A DNA stretch of 64,000 nt from Tropicibacter sp. R16_0 (GCF_017743935.1 NZ_JAGHRE010000003.1:124001-188000), one strand, 5' to 3'; positions 1 through 8,896 are shown, counted from the stretch's first letter. Numbers and translations: made by a program. The notes: generated by a model not told the origin, from the sequence alone.

Positions 1-618
1 CCCGCTGAGTTGACCAACGACGGGCACGCCATCGATTATCTGCAGGGCGGTGTCTGACCCGTTGTTGACGTTGTCGGTTGGCTTGATTTCCGCGCGTATA
101 CGAAAGGCCCAGGGGTTGATCCGGCGCAGCTGCTGGTAATCTTTTGCAATCTGCTCTTCGGTGTTTTCATCCGGGGCATGAATGGCTGTACGCCTTAGCC
201 AAAACTGCGCCATAGTCGGACGCCCGGCCTGCAACGACAGTCGCGCGGCCAGCTGTGCAGATTGAAACTGCAACCCTTGCTCGTCCGAATTTCGATAGGC
301 CAAAGCTGCTGCCCGCCGCCCTTCTTCGGGTTCGTTTATGCGGGCATACGCGGCGGCTTGCATGTAGTGCAGCACCGGGTTCTTGGGATCTGCCTGCAAA
401 AGCCCGTACGTCAGCGCAACGGTCACGTCAGGTTGACCGATACGGAGCGCTTCGATGGCTGCCCGATATGCCTGATCGAGTGTCAGGTTGTGCGACGTTT
501 CCTCGGCTTGGCCCACGTTCACCAGACCAAGAGCCAGAACGGTCGAGGCCAAAACCGCCCGGAGCGGAGCCAGCACCAACCTGTTACGGTCGCGGTTGGT
601 TGCAGATGGGATCGGCAT
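1..618 (-). CDS. SLAM-type outer-membrane lipoprotein translocator (DUF560), 3' end cut by window edge
   Basis: The frame opens at an ATG at 618-616 and stays open to base 1, so only the N-terminal 206 residues are present. Residues 1-38 read as a Sec signal peptide ending in a VGQA cleavage site. They are followed by a helical region of about 120 residues with alanine-rich TPR-like repeats. A segment beginning NPWAFRIRAEIKPTDNVNNG near residue 167 resembles the first strand of the DUF560 barrel. In SLAM proteins (type XI secretion) an N-terminal TPR domain precedes a 14-strand barrel that moves lipoproteins to the cell surface. The gene overlaps the upstream lipoprotein gene by 35 nt, so the two are probably translationally coupled as translocator and cargo. 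The barrel lies outside the window, so the assignment rests on the N-terminal half and context. Confidence 0.72.
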   Translation of the reverse strand, partial: MPIPSATNRDRNRLVLAPLRAVLASTVLALGLVNVGQAEETSHNLTLDQAYRAAIEALRIGQPDVTVALTYGLLQADPKNPVLHYMQAAAYARINEPEEGRRAAALAYRNSDEQGLQFQSAQLAARLSLQAGRPTMAQFWLRRTAIHAPDENTEEQIAKDYQQLRRINPWAFRIRAEIKPTDNVNNGSDTALQIIDGVPVVGQLSG

Positions 619-1501
619 TTGCGGTTCCGCATTGCGCCAGGACGAATACACCATATTCCAGCGCATCACCGCCTGACCCGTCGATGTGGTTCGACGCGGT
701 CAAAGCCCCAGCAACAGCCGTGGCATCCGTTCCGCCGAAGAGACCGGCATAGGACCCGACGGTTTGAGTGGATCCTCTCCGCACTTCACCGTTGAATGCC
801 CCGTTGCTGTCAATTGTGCCCGGGAACAGGGACAGATCGGTCAGAGTGAGAGAGCCGGGGTTATCTGCGAGCACCCGGTCGTAGACGATGCCGTTGATGG
901 CATTGTCGGCAAAATCAGCGTTGATGAACACCAATCCGGTGACTTCGGCAGTCTGCGTGGGGCGAATTTCGGTTGCGGTGCCCGGGGTCACGGGGAGCAG
1001 ATCGTTGCCATCGCCAGACGCGTTCAAGACGCCGACGTAATTGCCCCCATAGCTTACAAGGCCCGACCCGGCGGGAGTGGTGTCGGGCGCCGTATAGGTT
1101 CCGTCGCGACCATAGGTTGACCCCATGATGACCGAATTGAACTGCGGTCCACCGCCAACGACGGCTGCATAGACGCCGTCTCGTTCCTGAACAAAGGCGG
1201 TAAAGTGACGGTCGAGTGAACTGGCTTGCGATGTGTAGGCTTCATACCCCGGCACATCCAGGGCCGCGTTCCGGGTGTAGACCGCCTCGAATGGGGTGTT
1301 GTCCAACTGGCTGCCTGTCACCGTCAGGGTCTGGTTTGCCTGATTGTATTCCACACTGGTCACGTTGCCAGCAATCGCTTCGGGGACTGTCGGGGTGGGC
1401 TCAATTGGTTGCACAGGCGTGCCGCCCGTGTCAGTGAAAACATCGCCACCACACGCCGACACCGCGACGACCGTCGCGATACCAAGCCAAAACCGCTTCA
1501 T
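584..1501 (-). CDS. TbpB-like surface lipoprotein, probable SLAM cargo
   Basis: A 305-residue protein. The ATG at 1501 was chosen over an in-frame TTG 9 nt upstream because GAGG-type ribosome-binding bases precede it. The N-terminus is a lipoprotein signal with lipobox VSAC just before two glycines. A Pro/Thr-rich linker and beta-rich sequence follow. The C-terminal segment contains YAGLFGGTDATAVAGALTAS, which resembles the handle-barrel signature of transferrin-binding protein B-like domains. Such domains are the recognition unit for SLAM translocators, and a SLAM-like gene overlaps the 3' end. The ligand is not identifiable. The C-terminus holds an isolated pair of cysteines (CGTANADPIC) that may form a disulfide. 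Confidence 0.7.
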   Translation of the reverse strand: MKRFWLGIATVVAVSACGGDVFTDTGGTPVQPIEPTPTVPEAIAGNVTSVEYNQANQTLTVTGSQLDNTPFEAVYTRNAALDVPGYEAYTSQASSLDRHFTAFVQERDGVYAAVVGGGPQFNSVIMGSTYGRDGTYTAPDTTPAGSGLVSYGGNYVGVLNASGDGNDLLPVTPGTATEIRPTQTAEVTGLVFINADFADNAINGIVYDRVLADNPGSLTLTDLSLFPGTIDSNGAFNGEVRRGSTQTVGSYAGLFGGTDATAVAGALTASNHIDGSGGDALEYGVFVLAQCGTANADPICNQPRP

Positions 1502-1693
1502 CTGCCTCAACCTCTGTTTTTTGTAGGTTTTTTTGCAACGTCCGTCTTTTGCGGGAAGAAGTCAATCTTTCTGCGCCTGATGATTGTAAAGCGTGACCAA
1601 TGTGTGACCTTGATATTGCGGTTCACGCCGAACACGCGCCCATATATAGTTTGAACAAACAGATTCTCTGAGCCCACCAAGGAGTTCCCCCTC

Positions 1694-2605
1694 ATGCCTC
1701 TATCGCCCGAGCAACTTGCCGAAATCGAAGAGCAGCGCACACAGTCTCAGGCGACGTTGCGCACTGTTGCACCGGGGATCGAGCAGCATCTTTATGCGGC
1801 AAAGCCGGTCCTGGATCACGGGTTTGTCCGGGTCATCGACTATATGGGCGATGATGCCGCGATCTGTCAGGCGGCGCGTGTATCTTATGGCAAGGGCACC
1901 AAATCGGTTCAGAACGATGAGGGTTTGATCCGTTATCTGATGCGCCACTGGCATTCGACACCCTTCGAGATGTGCGAGCTGAAACTGCACGTCAAATTGC
2001 CGGTTTTTGTCGCGCGTCAGTGGATTCGCCATCGCACGGCCAACGTCAACGAATACTCGGCGCGGTACTCGATCCTGGATCGCGAGTTCTATATCCCGGC
2101 CCCAGACCAAATGGCGGCGCAATCGGTGATCAACAATCAGGGTCGCGGCGAGGCGCTTCAAGGGGAAGAGGCCGCGCGCGTTCTTGAGATCCTCAAAGGG
2201 GATTCCATGCGCGCCTATGATCATTATGAAGAGATGATCAGCCAGGATGGACAGCAGGGTTTGGCGCGCGAGCTGGCGCGGATGAACCTGCCTGCAAACA
2301 TTTACACCCAATGGTACTGGAAGGTGGACCTGCACAACCTGTTCCATTTCCTGCGGTTGCGCGCGGATTCCCATGCTCAGTATGAAATCCGTGTCTATGC
2401 CGACGCGATCTGCGACATTGTCGCGGATTGGGTGCCCGCGGCTTACAAGGCGTTCGAAGACTATCGGTTGGGGTCGGTGTCCATGTCGGCGCAGATGGTG
2501 GATTGCGTTCGCCGGATGCTGAAGGGCGAGCAGGTCAACCAGGAAAACTCGGGCATGTCCGCGCGTGAATGGCGCGAATTCGAGGATGTCATCCGGGCCG
2601 AATGA
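1694..2605 (+). CDS. thyX: FAD-dependent thymidylate synthase ThyX
   Basis: ThyX methylates dUMP to dTMP using methylene-tetrahydrofolate and reduced FAD, so it supplies thymidylate in organisms without ThyA. The diagnostic ThyX motif (RHR-x4-NE-x-S-x-RYS) is intact at residues 112-126. The protein is 303 residues, at the long end for the family, with an N-terminal extension of about 40 residues before the conserved core. The start is the ATG at 1694, preceded by AAGGAG about 10 nt upstream. The gene stands alone, divergent from the lipoprotein/SLAM pair and convergent with the cold-shock gene. Confidence 0.96.
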   Translation: MPLSPEQLAEIEEQRTQSQATLRTVAPGIEQHLYAAKPVLDHGFVRVIDYMGDDAAICQAARVSYGKGTKSVQNDEGLIRYLMRHWHSTPFEMCELKLHVKLPVFVARQWIRHRTANVNEYSARYSILDREFYIPAPDQMAAQSVINNQGRGEALQGEEAARVLEILKGDSMRAYDHYEEMISQDGQQGLARELARMNLPANIYTQWYWKVDLHNLFHFLRLRADSHAQYEIRVYADAICDIVADWVPAAYKAFEDYRLGSVSMSAQMVDCVRRMLKGEQVNQENSGMSAREWREFEDVIRAE

Positions 2606-2742
2606 TCCGGAAGCCCAGAACACAATAACTGATCCGATCCCATAAACCATTTGGGGTCGGGGCAGCGGTGAAAACCGGGTTTCGGGTGACTGATCTCAAG
2701 CGTGCGCCGCAAAATGGGCAGCAGTTTACCTGGTGCAGTCTA

Positions 2743-2769
2743 CCGGCGGCCGCACACCTCAGCCGCCGG
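2743..2769. other. 8-bp GC inverted repeat between convergent thyX and csp
   Basis: CCGGCGGC at 2743-2750 pairs with GCCGCCGG at 2762-2769 around an 11-nt loop. It sits between the 3' ends of two convergent genes. Neither strand has a T-run after it, so a terminator role is possible but weak. I see nothing else in 2606-2816. Confidence 0.35.
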
Positions 2770-2816
2770 TTGTGCGCCGCCCCGCATCGTCCGGGAAGGC
2801 GCGTCTTGCATGAAAC

Positions 2817-3023
2817 TCACAATGGCTTCAAATCAGATGCCATCTGGCGTCCGTCGCGTCCATCCTGCAGCTCGTAGGAAACCTTTTGGTTGTCCGCGAG
2901 GCCAGTCAGGCCCGAACGTTCAACAGCGGAAATATGGACAAAAACATCCTTTCCGCCTTCGTCAGGTGCAATAAAGCCGTACCCTTTAGTCGTATTAAAC
3001 CATTTCACGGTGCCGGTAGGCAT
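2817..3023 (-). CDS. cspA: Cold-shock domain protein (CspA family)
   Basis: A single OB-fold cold-shock domain of 68 residues, the usual length. RNP1 (KGYGFIAP) and RNP2 (VFVHIS) are both intact, with the N-terminal TGTVKWFN signature. Such proteins bind single-stranded RNA or DNA and melt secondary structure. The start is supported by AAGGAG about 9 nt upstream. The 217-nt region to the divergent ArsC-like gene leaves room for a long 5' leader, as in cold-inducible csp genes, but no specific thermosensor fold could be proven by eye. Confidence 0.95.
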   Translation of the reverse strand: MPTGTVKWFNTTKGYGFIAPDEGGKDVFVHISAVERSGLTGLADNQKVSYELQDGRDGRQMASDLKPL

Positions 3024-3240
3024 GTCCCGTGTCTCCTTCTACTTTCCACGTTTCCCCTAATTTCTCGGGGGTGCGAACAGCATAACCGACCGACAGGCGA
3101 CCGGCTCATACACGTCAAGGCGGAAGTCTGATGGGCTGTTACACCGCCGACAAGATCGCACGGTGCGTTCAAAAATCAAGCTTAAGGGGGTGAAATTCTG
3201 TCGATTGATAGATATTTCAGCATCCAAAGATGGAGTGAAA

Positions 3241-3558
3241 ATGAGACTTTTTGGGATCAAAACCTGTGATACCTGCCGTAAGGCGTTGAAAGAAATAAAC
3301 AATGTTGAATTTGTTGATGTTCGGGTCGACGGGTTGCCCAATGACGTCCGAGATGCCGCTCTGACGCAGTTTGGAGACAGTCTGCTCAACACGCGCTCGA
3401 CAACTTGGCGCGGGCTGGATGAATCAGAGCGCGCGCGCGCGCCGGTCGAGCTGCTGGCTGATCACCCGACTCTCATGAAACGCCCCCTGATCGAGGCGGA
3501 CGGGCAACTGTACCTGGGCTGGACTGCGGCGACGCGGACCGCCTTGGGTCTGGACTGA
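3241..3558 (+). CDS. ArsC/Spx family thioredoxin-fold protein
   Basis: A 105-residue protein. The ATG at 3241 was chosen because GGAG lies 5-9 nt upstream and the sequence begins exactly at the family's first beta strand (MRLFGIKTCDTCRKA). The redox pair Cys9-x-x-Cys12 and the conserved arginine in LMKRPLIEAD are present. Members include arsenate reductases and Spx/MgsR-type regulators. No ars genes are nearby, so arsenate reduction is not supported by context. A (GC)7 run at 3429-3442 encodes an Arg-Ala-Arg-Ala stretch. It is followed after 23 nt by a small membrane protein gene, probably co-transcribed. Confidence 0.85.
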   Translation: MRLFGIKTCDTCRKALKEINNVEFVDVRVDGLPNDVRDAALTQFGDSLLNTRSTTWRGLDESERARAPVELLADHPTLMKRPLIEADGQLYLGWTAATRTALGLD

Positions 3559-3581
3559 GCCACAAAAGCGAGGAGCAACAG

Positions 3582-3950
3582 ATGCGCAACGCAGCCCTTG
3601 TTTTGGGAATCATCGCCGGTCTGATCGGTATGATCGTCGGGTTTTTCAGCTTCGGTTACATCGAAGCCATCCAGTATTATGGCGAAGTGGACGGGTATTT
3701 TGAGCAGGTCGAAAACTCGGACCTGATTCAGATCACGTCGATAATTGCGCCGATGTTGGCGATTGCGGGCGGTGCCATGGCCCGGTCGCGGGCGTTGTGG
3801 GGCGGGGTGCTGCTGCTGATTTCGGCGGGCGGCATGTATTATGCCTTTGGGTTCAACGTCTTCACCATGTTTCCGGTTGCCTTTGCTGCCGTGGGTGGGC
3901 TGTTGGCCGTTGGAGCGGGAAAGCCTGACGAGCCAAAGGCGCACTTCTGA
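3582..3950 (+). CDS. Small four-helix membrane protein, unknown function
   Basis: A 122-residue protein with hydrophobic segments at about residues 5-26, 52-68, 72-88 and 94-112. A soluble, acidic loop rich in Tyr and Glu (residues 28-50) separates the first two. A ribosome-binding site (GAGGAG) precedes the ATG. No catalytic or binding motif is recognisable. It follows the ArsC/Spx-like gene closely and ends just before a strong hairpin. Function is unknown. Confidence 0.7.
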   Translation: MRNAALVLGIIAGLIGMIVGFFSFGYIEAIQYYGEVDGYFEQVENSDLIQITSIIAPMLAIAGGAMARSRALWGGVLLLISAGGMYYAFGFNVFTMFPVAFAAVGGLLAVGAGKPDEPKAHF

Positions 3951-3958
3951 ACAAAAAA

Positions 3959-3979
3959 CACCGCCCCAAGGGGGCGGTG
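3959..3979. terminator. Rho-independent terminator, bidirectional
   Basis: CACCGCCCC (3959-3967) and GGGGCGGTG (3971-3979) form a perfect 9-bp stem with a 3-nt loop. An A-run lies at 3953-3958, which reads as a T-run on the minus strand. It sits between the convergent membrane-protein gene and the doxX gene, so it can serve both, more strongly the minus strand. Confidence 0.8.
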
Positions 3980-4012
3980 CATGCCACTCTTTACACAAAA
4001 GCGATGTTCGGA

Positions 4013-4549
4013 TCAGGCGACCGCAGGTTCCCCGCGCTTGCGGAACAGGGCATCGACGGACAGGGCGCCTGCGCCCTTGAAGACGAGAACCAGCATCAGG
4101 AAGGTCCACATCACGCGTTGATCCACCAGTGTCAGCGTGTTGTCGAACAGGCTACCCAGCTTCACGCCGTGACCCGTGATATCGACGATGGTCTGAACCC
4201 AGATGAAGCCGATCATGCCCAATGCGGCCAGGCGGGTGAGCAACCCAACAAGGATCAGGGCGGGCAGGACAAATTCGGCCACGGTACCAAAGAAAATCAC
4301 CAGGCGCTGAAAGATGTTCATCTGGCTCACGTCCCACAGGACCTCTTCCGCGGCTTTGGGAAAGATCTGGCCAAATGCGCCGGCCGACGCCGAAAAGATC
4401 GAGCCGTCAATTTTCAGCATGGCCGAGTTCCAGTAGTAGAACAGCAAAACGGCGACGAAGGTCAGCCGGGCCAGGGCCGGCACCATAAAATCTGACATAC
4501 GGTCCAATGAGTTGAGCGCCGTTGTATAGCGCGAGACAAGTGCGTGCAT
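4013..4549 (-). CDS. DoxX family membrane protein of the bufferin operon
   Basis: A 178-residue protein with four predicted transmembrane helices and the DoxX-like pattern (ARLTFVAVLLFYYWNSAMLK near the N-terminus, then paired helices). The ATG at 4549 was preferred to a longer reading that would overlap the upstream gene. It is the last gene of a minus-strand run bufA-bufB-bufC-doxX, with only 4 nt between it and bufC. DoxX proteins commonly close such operons. A role at the membrane in electron transfer or metal handling is inferred from context. Confidence 0.85.
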   Translation of the reverse strand: MHALVSRYTTALNSLDRMSDFMVPALARLTFVAVLLFYYWNSAMLKIDGSIFSASAGAFGQIFPKAAEEVLWDVSQMNIFQRLVIFFGTVAEFVLPALILVGLLTRLAALGMIGFIWVQTIVDITGHGVKLGSLFDNTLTLVDQRVMWTFLMLVLVFKGAGALSVDALFRKRGEPAVA

Positions 4550-4553
4550 GGCC

Positions 4554-5306
4554 TTATCCTTTGGTCGTGAGTGTGATGATTGCACCGCCCTGCAACAGCA
4601 AGGCCAGCGTTGCGCCGAGGCCGAAACCGGGAGAGAGACCTTCGGCAATTTCATGAGCTTCGCCGATGGTTTTGCCTGCCATCAACGCGTCTATCCAATC
4701 GGCACCGCCGGAGGGGAGGACATGGGGCTCGGGGTCAAACTCGACCCGGGTAATCAGTACATCTTCGGCCACCGCCTGCGGCTTTGGGCTGCCGTCCTGG
4801 GTGTTGAAAGTCCAGATGCTGGCAATCGGCCAGTCAGAGCGGATCAGCTGCATCGCGGGTGCAAACTCGATCGTGGCCTCCATGAGGATTTCAGGATCGA
4901 TGGCGAGCGCCTCAGGCGAAATCGCGGTGCTGTCTGCCGCGTGGTATGAGCGGCGCAGGGCCAGTTCCAACCGGGCGACATCGGGCAGGTAACCCAGATG
5001 CGACAGCTGCTGCATGCCAGCCAGAAAGTCGGGGAACGCGTCGCCGTAATGCATCATCAGCGGCGACGAGGGCGGGTACTGGCGCAGAAAGATGCCCGCC
5101 AAACCGTCCATGTTCTGCGCGCCGAGCAGCTTGGTGATCACCGGAAAGGCCTGATGCATCGCCTCGGTCAGCGAGACGGCGACGTTGTTGCGATAGACGT
5201 TGAAGCGACGACCCGCCGGGGCGTCATTGGCATCCAGCAATCCTTCCGGGACAGCCTGCGCTGAATCCAGCAGCGCCGCGCGGAATTGATCCTGGGTCAC
5301 GGTCAT
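4554..5306 (-). CDS. bufC: DUF2063 protein, BufC/HvfC-type partner of MNIO enzyme
   Basis: A 250-residue protein. The ATG at 5306 overlaps the bufB stop as ATGA. The N-terminus (RRFNVYRNNVAVSLTEAMHQAFPV) is the typical start of the DUF2063 helical domain. BufC-type proteins partner with MNIO enzymes and help deliver the precursor peptide. The four-gene order matches known bufferin loci. The old label of DNA-binding protein for this family is not supported by anything visible here. Confidence 0.88.
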   Translation of the reverse strand: MTVTQDQFRAALLDSAQAVPEGLLDANDAPAGRRFNVYRNNVAVSLTEAMHQAFPVITKLLGAQNMDGLAGIFLRQYPPSSPLMMHYGDAFPDFLAGMQQLSHLGYLPDVARLELALRRSYHAADSTAISPEALAIDPEILMEATIEFAPAMQLIRSDWPIASIWTFNTQDGSPKPQAVAEDVLITRVEFDPEPHVLPSGGADWIDALMAGKTIGEAHEIAEGLSPGFGLGATLALLLQGGAIITLTTKG

Positions 5307-6160
5307 GCTGGTACCCGTTCCAGCGCAGCCTGACCACGTTCGGCTTCGGCCCGCAGAACTGGCCAATCGGGGACATCGGTGTCCCATTCGATGAGCAAGG
5401 GTTTGGGGCCCGACCGTTCCAGCACATAGTCGAGCAACGACCAGACCGGATCGACCACTTCGCGCCCGTGGCTGTCGATCAGCAAGGGCTTGCCATGGTC
5501 ATCTTCGTCTTCATCATGGCCGCCCAGATGAATTTCCCCAACCAGGTCAAGCGGGTAGGCGTCGATGTAACCTTGGGGCGAAAACTCGAGATTGGTGGCC
5601 GAGACAAAGACGTTGTTCACGTCCAGCAGCAGGCCACAGCCGGTGCGCCGCGCCACTTCGCGCAGGAAATCAGGCTCGGACCAGGTGCTTTCGGCAAACG
5701 CCAGATAGCTTGACGGGTTTTCCAGCAGCATCTGCCGCCCGACATGGCTCTGGACCTGATCGATGTGGTCGCAGATCCGGGCAAGCGAGGCGTCGGTATA
5801 GGGCAGGGGCAGCAGATCGTTCAGAAACTCTGCTCCGTGAGTGGACCAAGCCAGGTGTTCCGAGAAACTTGCCGGGTTCAACCAGCCGATCAGGTGCTTG
5901 AGCCGATCCAGATGATCGGCATCCAGCGGCCCCTCGCAGCCGATGGACAGGCCCACGCCATGGACCGAAATCGGGAACCGCTCCGCCATGTGGCGCAGCT
6001 GCGCCAACGGGCGACCGCCATCCCCCATGTAGTTTTCTGCATGAATTTCCAGCCAACCCACGGGGCCGGCGTTTTCAAGGATGTCCGAGAAATGCTGCGG
6101 CTTGTACCCGACCCCGGCCGTCAGGGGCAGGTGGTTCGGTTTGCGGGTATCGTCCAGCAT
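5303..6160 (-). CDS. bufB: DUF692 multinuclear iron oxidase (MNIO), BufB type
   Basis: A 285-residue TIM-barrel enzyme of the MNIO family, which uses a cluster of two or three irons to modify cysteines of ribosomally made peptides. Family landmarks are visible: an N-terminal GVGYKPQHF, EIHAENYMG, a HGVGLSIG stretch, MLLENPSSYL, DVNNVFVSA and EIHLGGHDE, together supplying the His/Asp/Glu ligands. In characterised bufferin systems this enzyme converts precursor cysteines to thiooxazole-type copper ligands. Its substrate is very likely the four-cysteine peptide encoded immediately upstream. Confidence 0.92.
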   Translation of the reverse strand: MLDDTRKPNHLPLTAGVGYKPQHFSDILENAGPVGWLEIHAENYMGDGGRPLAQLRHMAERFPISVHGVGLSIGCEGPLDADHLDRLKHLIGWLNPASFSEHLAWSTHGAEFLNDLLPLPYTDASLARICDHIDQVQSHVGRQMLLENPSSYLAFAESTWSEPDFLREVARRTGCGLLLDVNNVFVSATNLEFSPQGYIDAYPLDLVGEIHLGGHDEDEDDHGKPLLIDSHGREVVDPVWSLLDYVLERSGPKPLLIEWDTDVPDWPVLRAEAERGQAALERVPA

Positions 6161-6198
6161 GTCGGGACCTCAGGGAAATGCTTGAAAAGATTGGTAAA

Positions 6199-6226
6199 GG
6201 GGCGGGCGATTTGCGCCACCCGCCCC
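6199..6226 (-). terminator. Intercistronic hairpin between bufA and bufB
   Basis: On the minus strand, GGGGCGGG (6226-6219) pairs with CCCGCCCC (6206-6199) around a 12-nt loop, then TTT follows. It lies 28 nt past the bufA stop and 38 nt before the bufB start. A partial terminator or RNA-end stabiliser here would make the peptide mRNA more abundant than the enzyme mRNA, which suits a substrate/enzyme pair. Confidence 0.6.
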
Positions 6227-6254
6227 CAGCATTCGTCTTGGCAAACTGTGCGGC

Positions 6255-6557
6255 TTATGCCGGCAGGTCACGCTCTTGCGCCTCCAGCGAACCTTTGCGC
6301 GCCGAACCGTCGGCTTGTGCAGGCAGTTCCATGGTTTCGCAGGTGCCTGCGTCAACCAGGGTCCATGCGTTGCCCTGATAGTCGACAGTCGAGGTGCCCG
6401 CGCAAGTGGTGCCGGGGCCTGCGGCGCAGTCGTTCTCGCCAGCCAGCGAAACGCCATAGCATTTCTCTTTGGCCTGAGCGCTCACGGTGGTGGTGGTCGC
6501 GGTCAGAGCTGCGGCAACGGCGCCTGCAACGGCAAGGGTTTTGACGGTGTTCGACAT
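6255..6557 (-). CDS. bufA: Bufferin precursor peptide (DUF2282, BufA type)
   Basis: A 100-residue precursor. The ATG at 6557 has GAGG upstream and starts directly in a signal peptide (residues 1-28, with an alanine-rich core ending VSAQA). The mature part carries exactly four cysteines (33, 44, 52, 73) in the DUF2282 pattern [13 protein letters not shown], then [10 protein letters not shown], then GTCE. Bufferins are periplasmic copper-binding peptides whose cysteines are modified by the adjacent MNIO enzyme. The gene heads the operon, as expected. Metal identity (copper) is from the family, not from this sequence. Confidence 0.88.
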   Translation of the reverse strand: MSNTVKTLAVAGAVAAALTATTTTVSAQAKEKCYGVSLAGENDCAAGPGTTCAGTSTVDYQGNAWTLVDAGTCETMELPAQADGSARKGSLEAQERDLPA

Positions 6558-6728
6558 CTCGGTAAATCCTCTTGGTGATTTCGGTGTGTCTGTTGTTGAC
6601 ACTGACAAGGTAGCCCCTCGTCAGCCGGGTTTGAATTCACGAGCCCGTGTCTCACGCGCCCGTCAGCCCATGTCATGGCAGCGCACCTGTTAATATTATG
6701 TTTTTATAGAGGATTTTTGCAATTGTTA

Positions 6729-6758
6729 CAATCCGGCCCTCAAACAGGGGCCGGATTG
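6729..6758. terminator. Hairpin downstream of thrS
   Basis: CAATCCGGCCC (6729-6739) and GGGCCGGATTG (6748-6758) form a perfect 11-bp stem with an 8-nt loop, 22 nt past the thrS stop. The minus strand after it is AT-rich but lacks a clean T-run. It probably terminates thrS transcription before the bufA promoter region (6558-6728), where I could not assign promoter boxes. Confidence 0.6.
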
Positions 6759-6779
6759 CAGGAGTTTTCGCGCCGATTG

Positions 6780-8738
6780 TTACAGAAGATCGGGCGGTGT
6801 TGCCTCGGTCGCGAGGGCTTTTGTTACAGCCTCCAGGCTTTCGACGCTGGTACGCTTGTCGCCCAGGCGTCGAACCGACACGGTTCGCTCTTCAACTTCG
6901 CGGTGACCAACGGCCAAAATGACCGGAACCTTGCCAACTGAATGTTCGCGGACCTTGTAGTTGATCTTTTCGTTTCGGATGTCGGCCTCGGCCCGGACAC
7001 CAGCGGCGCGCAGGGTTTCAACCACTTCGTTCACATAGTCGTCCGCTTCTGACGTGATCGAGGCCACGACGACCTGGCGCGGCGCCAGCCAGAACGGCAG
7101 CTTGCCTGCATGTTCCTCAATCAGAATGCCGATGAAACGCTCGAACGACCCCAGGCAGGCGCGGTGCAGCATATAGGGGCGATGTTTCGACCCGTCTGCC
7201 CCGATGAAACTCGCGTCCAGCCGTTCAGGCAGGTTGGAATCCACTTGCAGTGTACCGCACTGCCATGTCCGACCAATAGCGTCGGTCAGAGTGAATTCGA
7301 GCTTGGGCCCATAAAATGCGCCTTCGCCCTCAAGGATCTCGTACTCGTAGCCTGCGGCCTTACATGCCTCACCCAGAGCTTTTTCGAGGAAGTCCCAGCT
7401 TTCATCCGACCCAATCCGCTTTTCGGGGCGGGTGGAAAGTTTGATGGTCCAGTCGTGGAAGCCCAGATCGGCATAGACCTTGGACAGGAAGGCGATGAAC
7501 TTGGCGGTTTCCGGCTCGATCTGATCTTCGGCACAAAAGATGTGGCCATCGTCCTGAGTGAAGCCGCGCACCCGCATGATTCCATGCAGCGCGCCCGACG
7601 GCTCATAACGCGCGCACGACCCGAACTCGGCCATGCGCAGGGGCAGGTCGCGGTAAGACTTCAAACCCTGATTGAATACCTGCACGTGGCAGGGGCAGTT
7701 CATTGGTTTCAGCGCATTGATCGCCTTTTCGCGGGCATGATCCTCGTCCACTTCGACGATGAACATGTTCTCCTGGTATTTGTCCCAGTGGCCCGAGGCC
7801 TCCCACAGTTTGCGATCGACAACCTGCGGGGTGTTCACCTCGACATAACCATCCCGCTCCTGCATGCGGCGCATGTAGTCCTGCAGGGTGGTGTAGATCT
7901 TCCAGCCGTTAGGGTGCCAGAAAACCTGACCGGGTGCCTCTTCCTGCATGTGATACAGGTTCATCTCGCGGCCCAGCTTGCGGTGGTCGCGCTTGGCGGC
8001 CTCTTCCAGCATGTGCAGGTGGGCTTTGAGCTTTTCCTTGCCGGTGAAGGCCACGCCATAGATGCGCTGCAACATCGCGCGATCACTGTCGCCACGCCAA
8101 TAGGCGCCCGCAATACTCATCAGCTTGAAGGCGTCACCCGGCACCTGGCCGGTGTGTTGCAGGTGAGGGCCGCGGCACAAATCCTGCCAGTCGCCGTGCC
8201 AATACATACGCAGCGGCTCATCACCCGGAATGGCGTCGATCAGTTCGACCTTATAGGGCTCGTTGTTCTCGGTGTAGAAATCGATCGCGCGCTGACGGTC
8301 CCAGACCTCGGTGGTCACGGCGTCGCGCTTGTTGATGATTTCCTTCATCTTCTTTTCGATGGCACCCAGGTCTTCGGGGGTAAAGGGCTCGGCGCGGTCA
8401 AAGTCGTAATACCAGCCGTTGTCGATCACCGGGCCGATGGTGACCTTGGTGTCGGGCCAGATTTCCTGCACCGCGCGCGCCATGATGTGCGCCAGATCGT
8501 GGCGGATCAGCTCATTGGCTTGCTCCTCGTCCTTCATGGTGTGGATGGCGATTTGCGCGTCGGCATCGATGGGCCATTGCAGGTCCCAATGCTGGCCATC
8601 CACAGTGGCCGAGATCGCCTTTTTCGCCAGAGAAGTAGAGATATCGGCAGCCACCTGCGCAGGGGTTACACCTGCGTCATAGGAACGTGCATTGCCATCG
8701 GGGAAGGTGAGAGAGACGGATTTTGAATCCAGGGCCAT
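6780..8738 (-). CDS. thrS: Threonine-tRNA ligase
   Basis: A 652-residue cytoplasmic enzyme charging tRNA-Thr. The ATG at 8738 has GAGGAG upstream and begins at the usual N-terminal TGS domain (residues about 5-65). The editing domain follows, with its zinc-type [12 protein letters not shown] motif (H-x3-H). The class II catalytic core contains [10 protein letters not shown] (with the active-site zinc Cys) and the motif 2 [19 protein letters not shown]. The C-terminal anticodon-binding domain ends the protein. Length and domain order are standard. Confidence 0.97.
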   Translation of the reverse strand: MALDSKSVSLTFPDGNARSYDAGVTPAQVAADISTSLAKKAISATVDGQHWDLQWPIDADAQIAIHTMKDEEQANELIRHDLAHIMARAVQEIWPDTKVTIGPVIDNGWYYDFDRAEPFTPEDLGAIEKKMKEIINKRDAVTTEVWDRQRAIDFYTENNEPYKVELIDAIPGDEPLRMYWHGDWQDLCRGPHLQHTGQVPGDAFKLMSIAGAYWRGDSDRAMLQRIYGVAFTGKEKLKAHLHMLEEAAKRDHRKLGREMNLYHMQEEAPGQVFWHPNGWKIYTTLQDYMRRMQERDGYVEVNTPQVVDRKLWEASGHWDKYQENMFIVEVDEDHAREKAINALKPMNCPCHVQVFNQGLKSYRDLPLRMAEFGSCARYEPSGALHGIMRVRGFTQDDGHIFCAEDQIEPETAKFIAFLSKVYADLGFHDWTIKLSTRPEKRIGSDESWDFLEKALGEACKAAGYEYEILEGEGAFYGPKLEFTLTDAIGRTWQCGTLQVDSNLPERLDASFIGADGSKHRPYMLHRACLGSFERFIGILIEEHAGKLPFWLAPRQVVVASITSEADDYVNEVVETLRAAGVRAEADIRNEKINYKVREHSVGKVPVILAVGHREVEERTVSVRRLGDKRTSVESLEAVTKALATEATPPDLL

Positions 8739-8839
8739 GATTTGGCTCTCCTCGTCGGTTTGGCGCCCACTGAACGCCCGGTTGCGGGTTATGGTGTAGC
8801 GCCCAAATGGCAAGTAGCACGTGCGGTGTCAAGTGTTTG

Positions 8840-8862
8840 GCGAGGGGGAGCAGCCCCCTCGC
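8840..8862 (-). terminator. GC hairpin downstream of MAPEG gene
   Basis: GCGAGGGG and CCCCTCGC arms form an 8-bp stem with a short loop, about 35 nt past the MAPEG stop. It separates that gene from thrS. There is no long T-run on the minus strand (ACACTTGACACC follows), so termination may be incomplete. Confidence 0.55.
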
Positions 8863-8896
8863 GCGTGGTGCGGAATTTAAGCGACAGATCGTCGGG

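Noticed and set aside
1054-1257. A 67-codon frame and several others opposite the lipoprotein gene
   Set aside because: Antisense shadows without ribosome site or fold.
7110-8726. A 538-codon plus-strand open frame inside thrS
   Set aside because: It is a GC-rich antisense frame. thrS is certain on the minus strand and the plus frame shows no domain.
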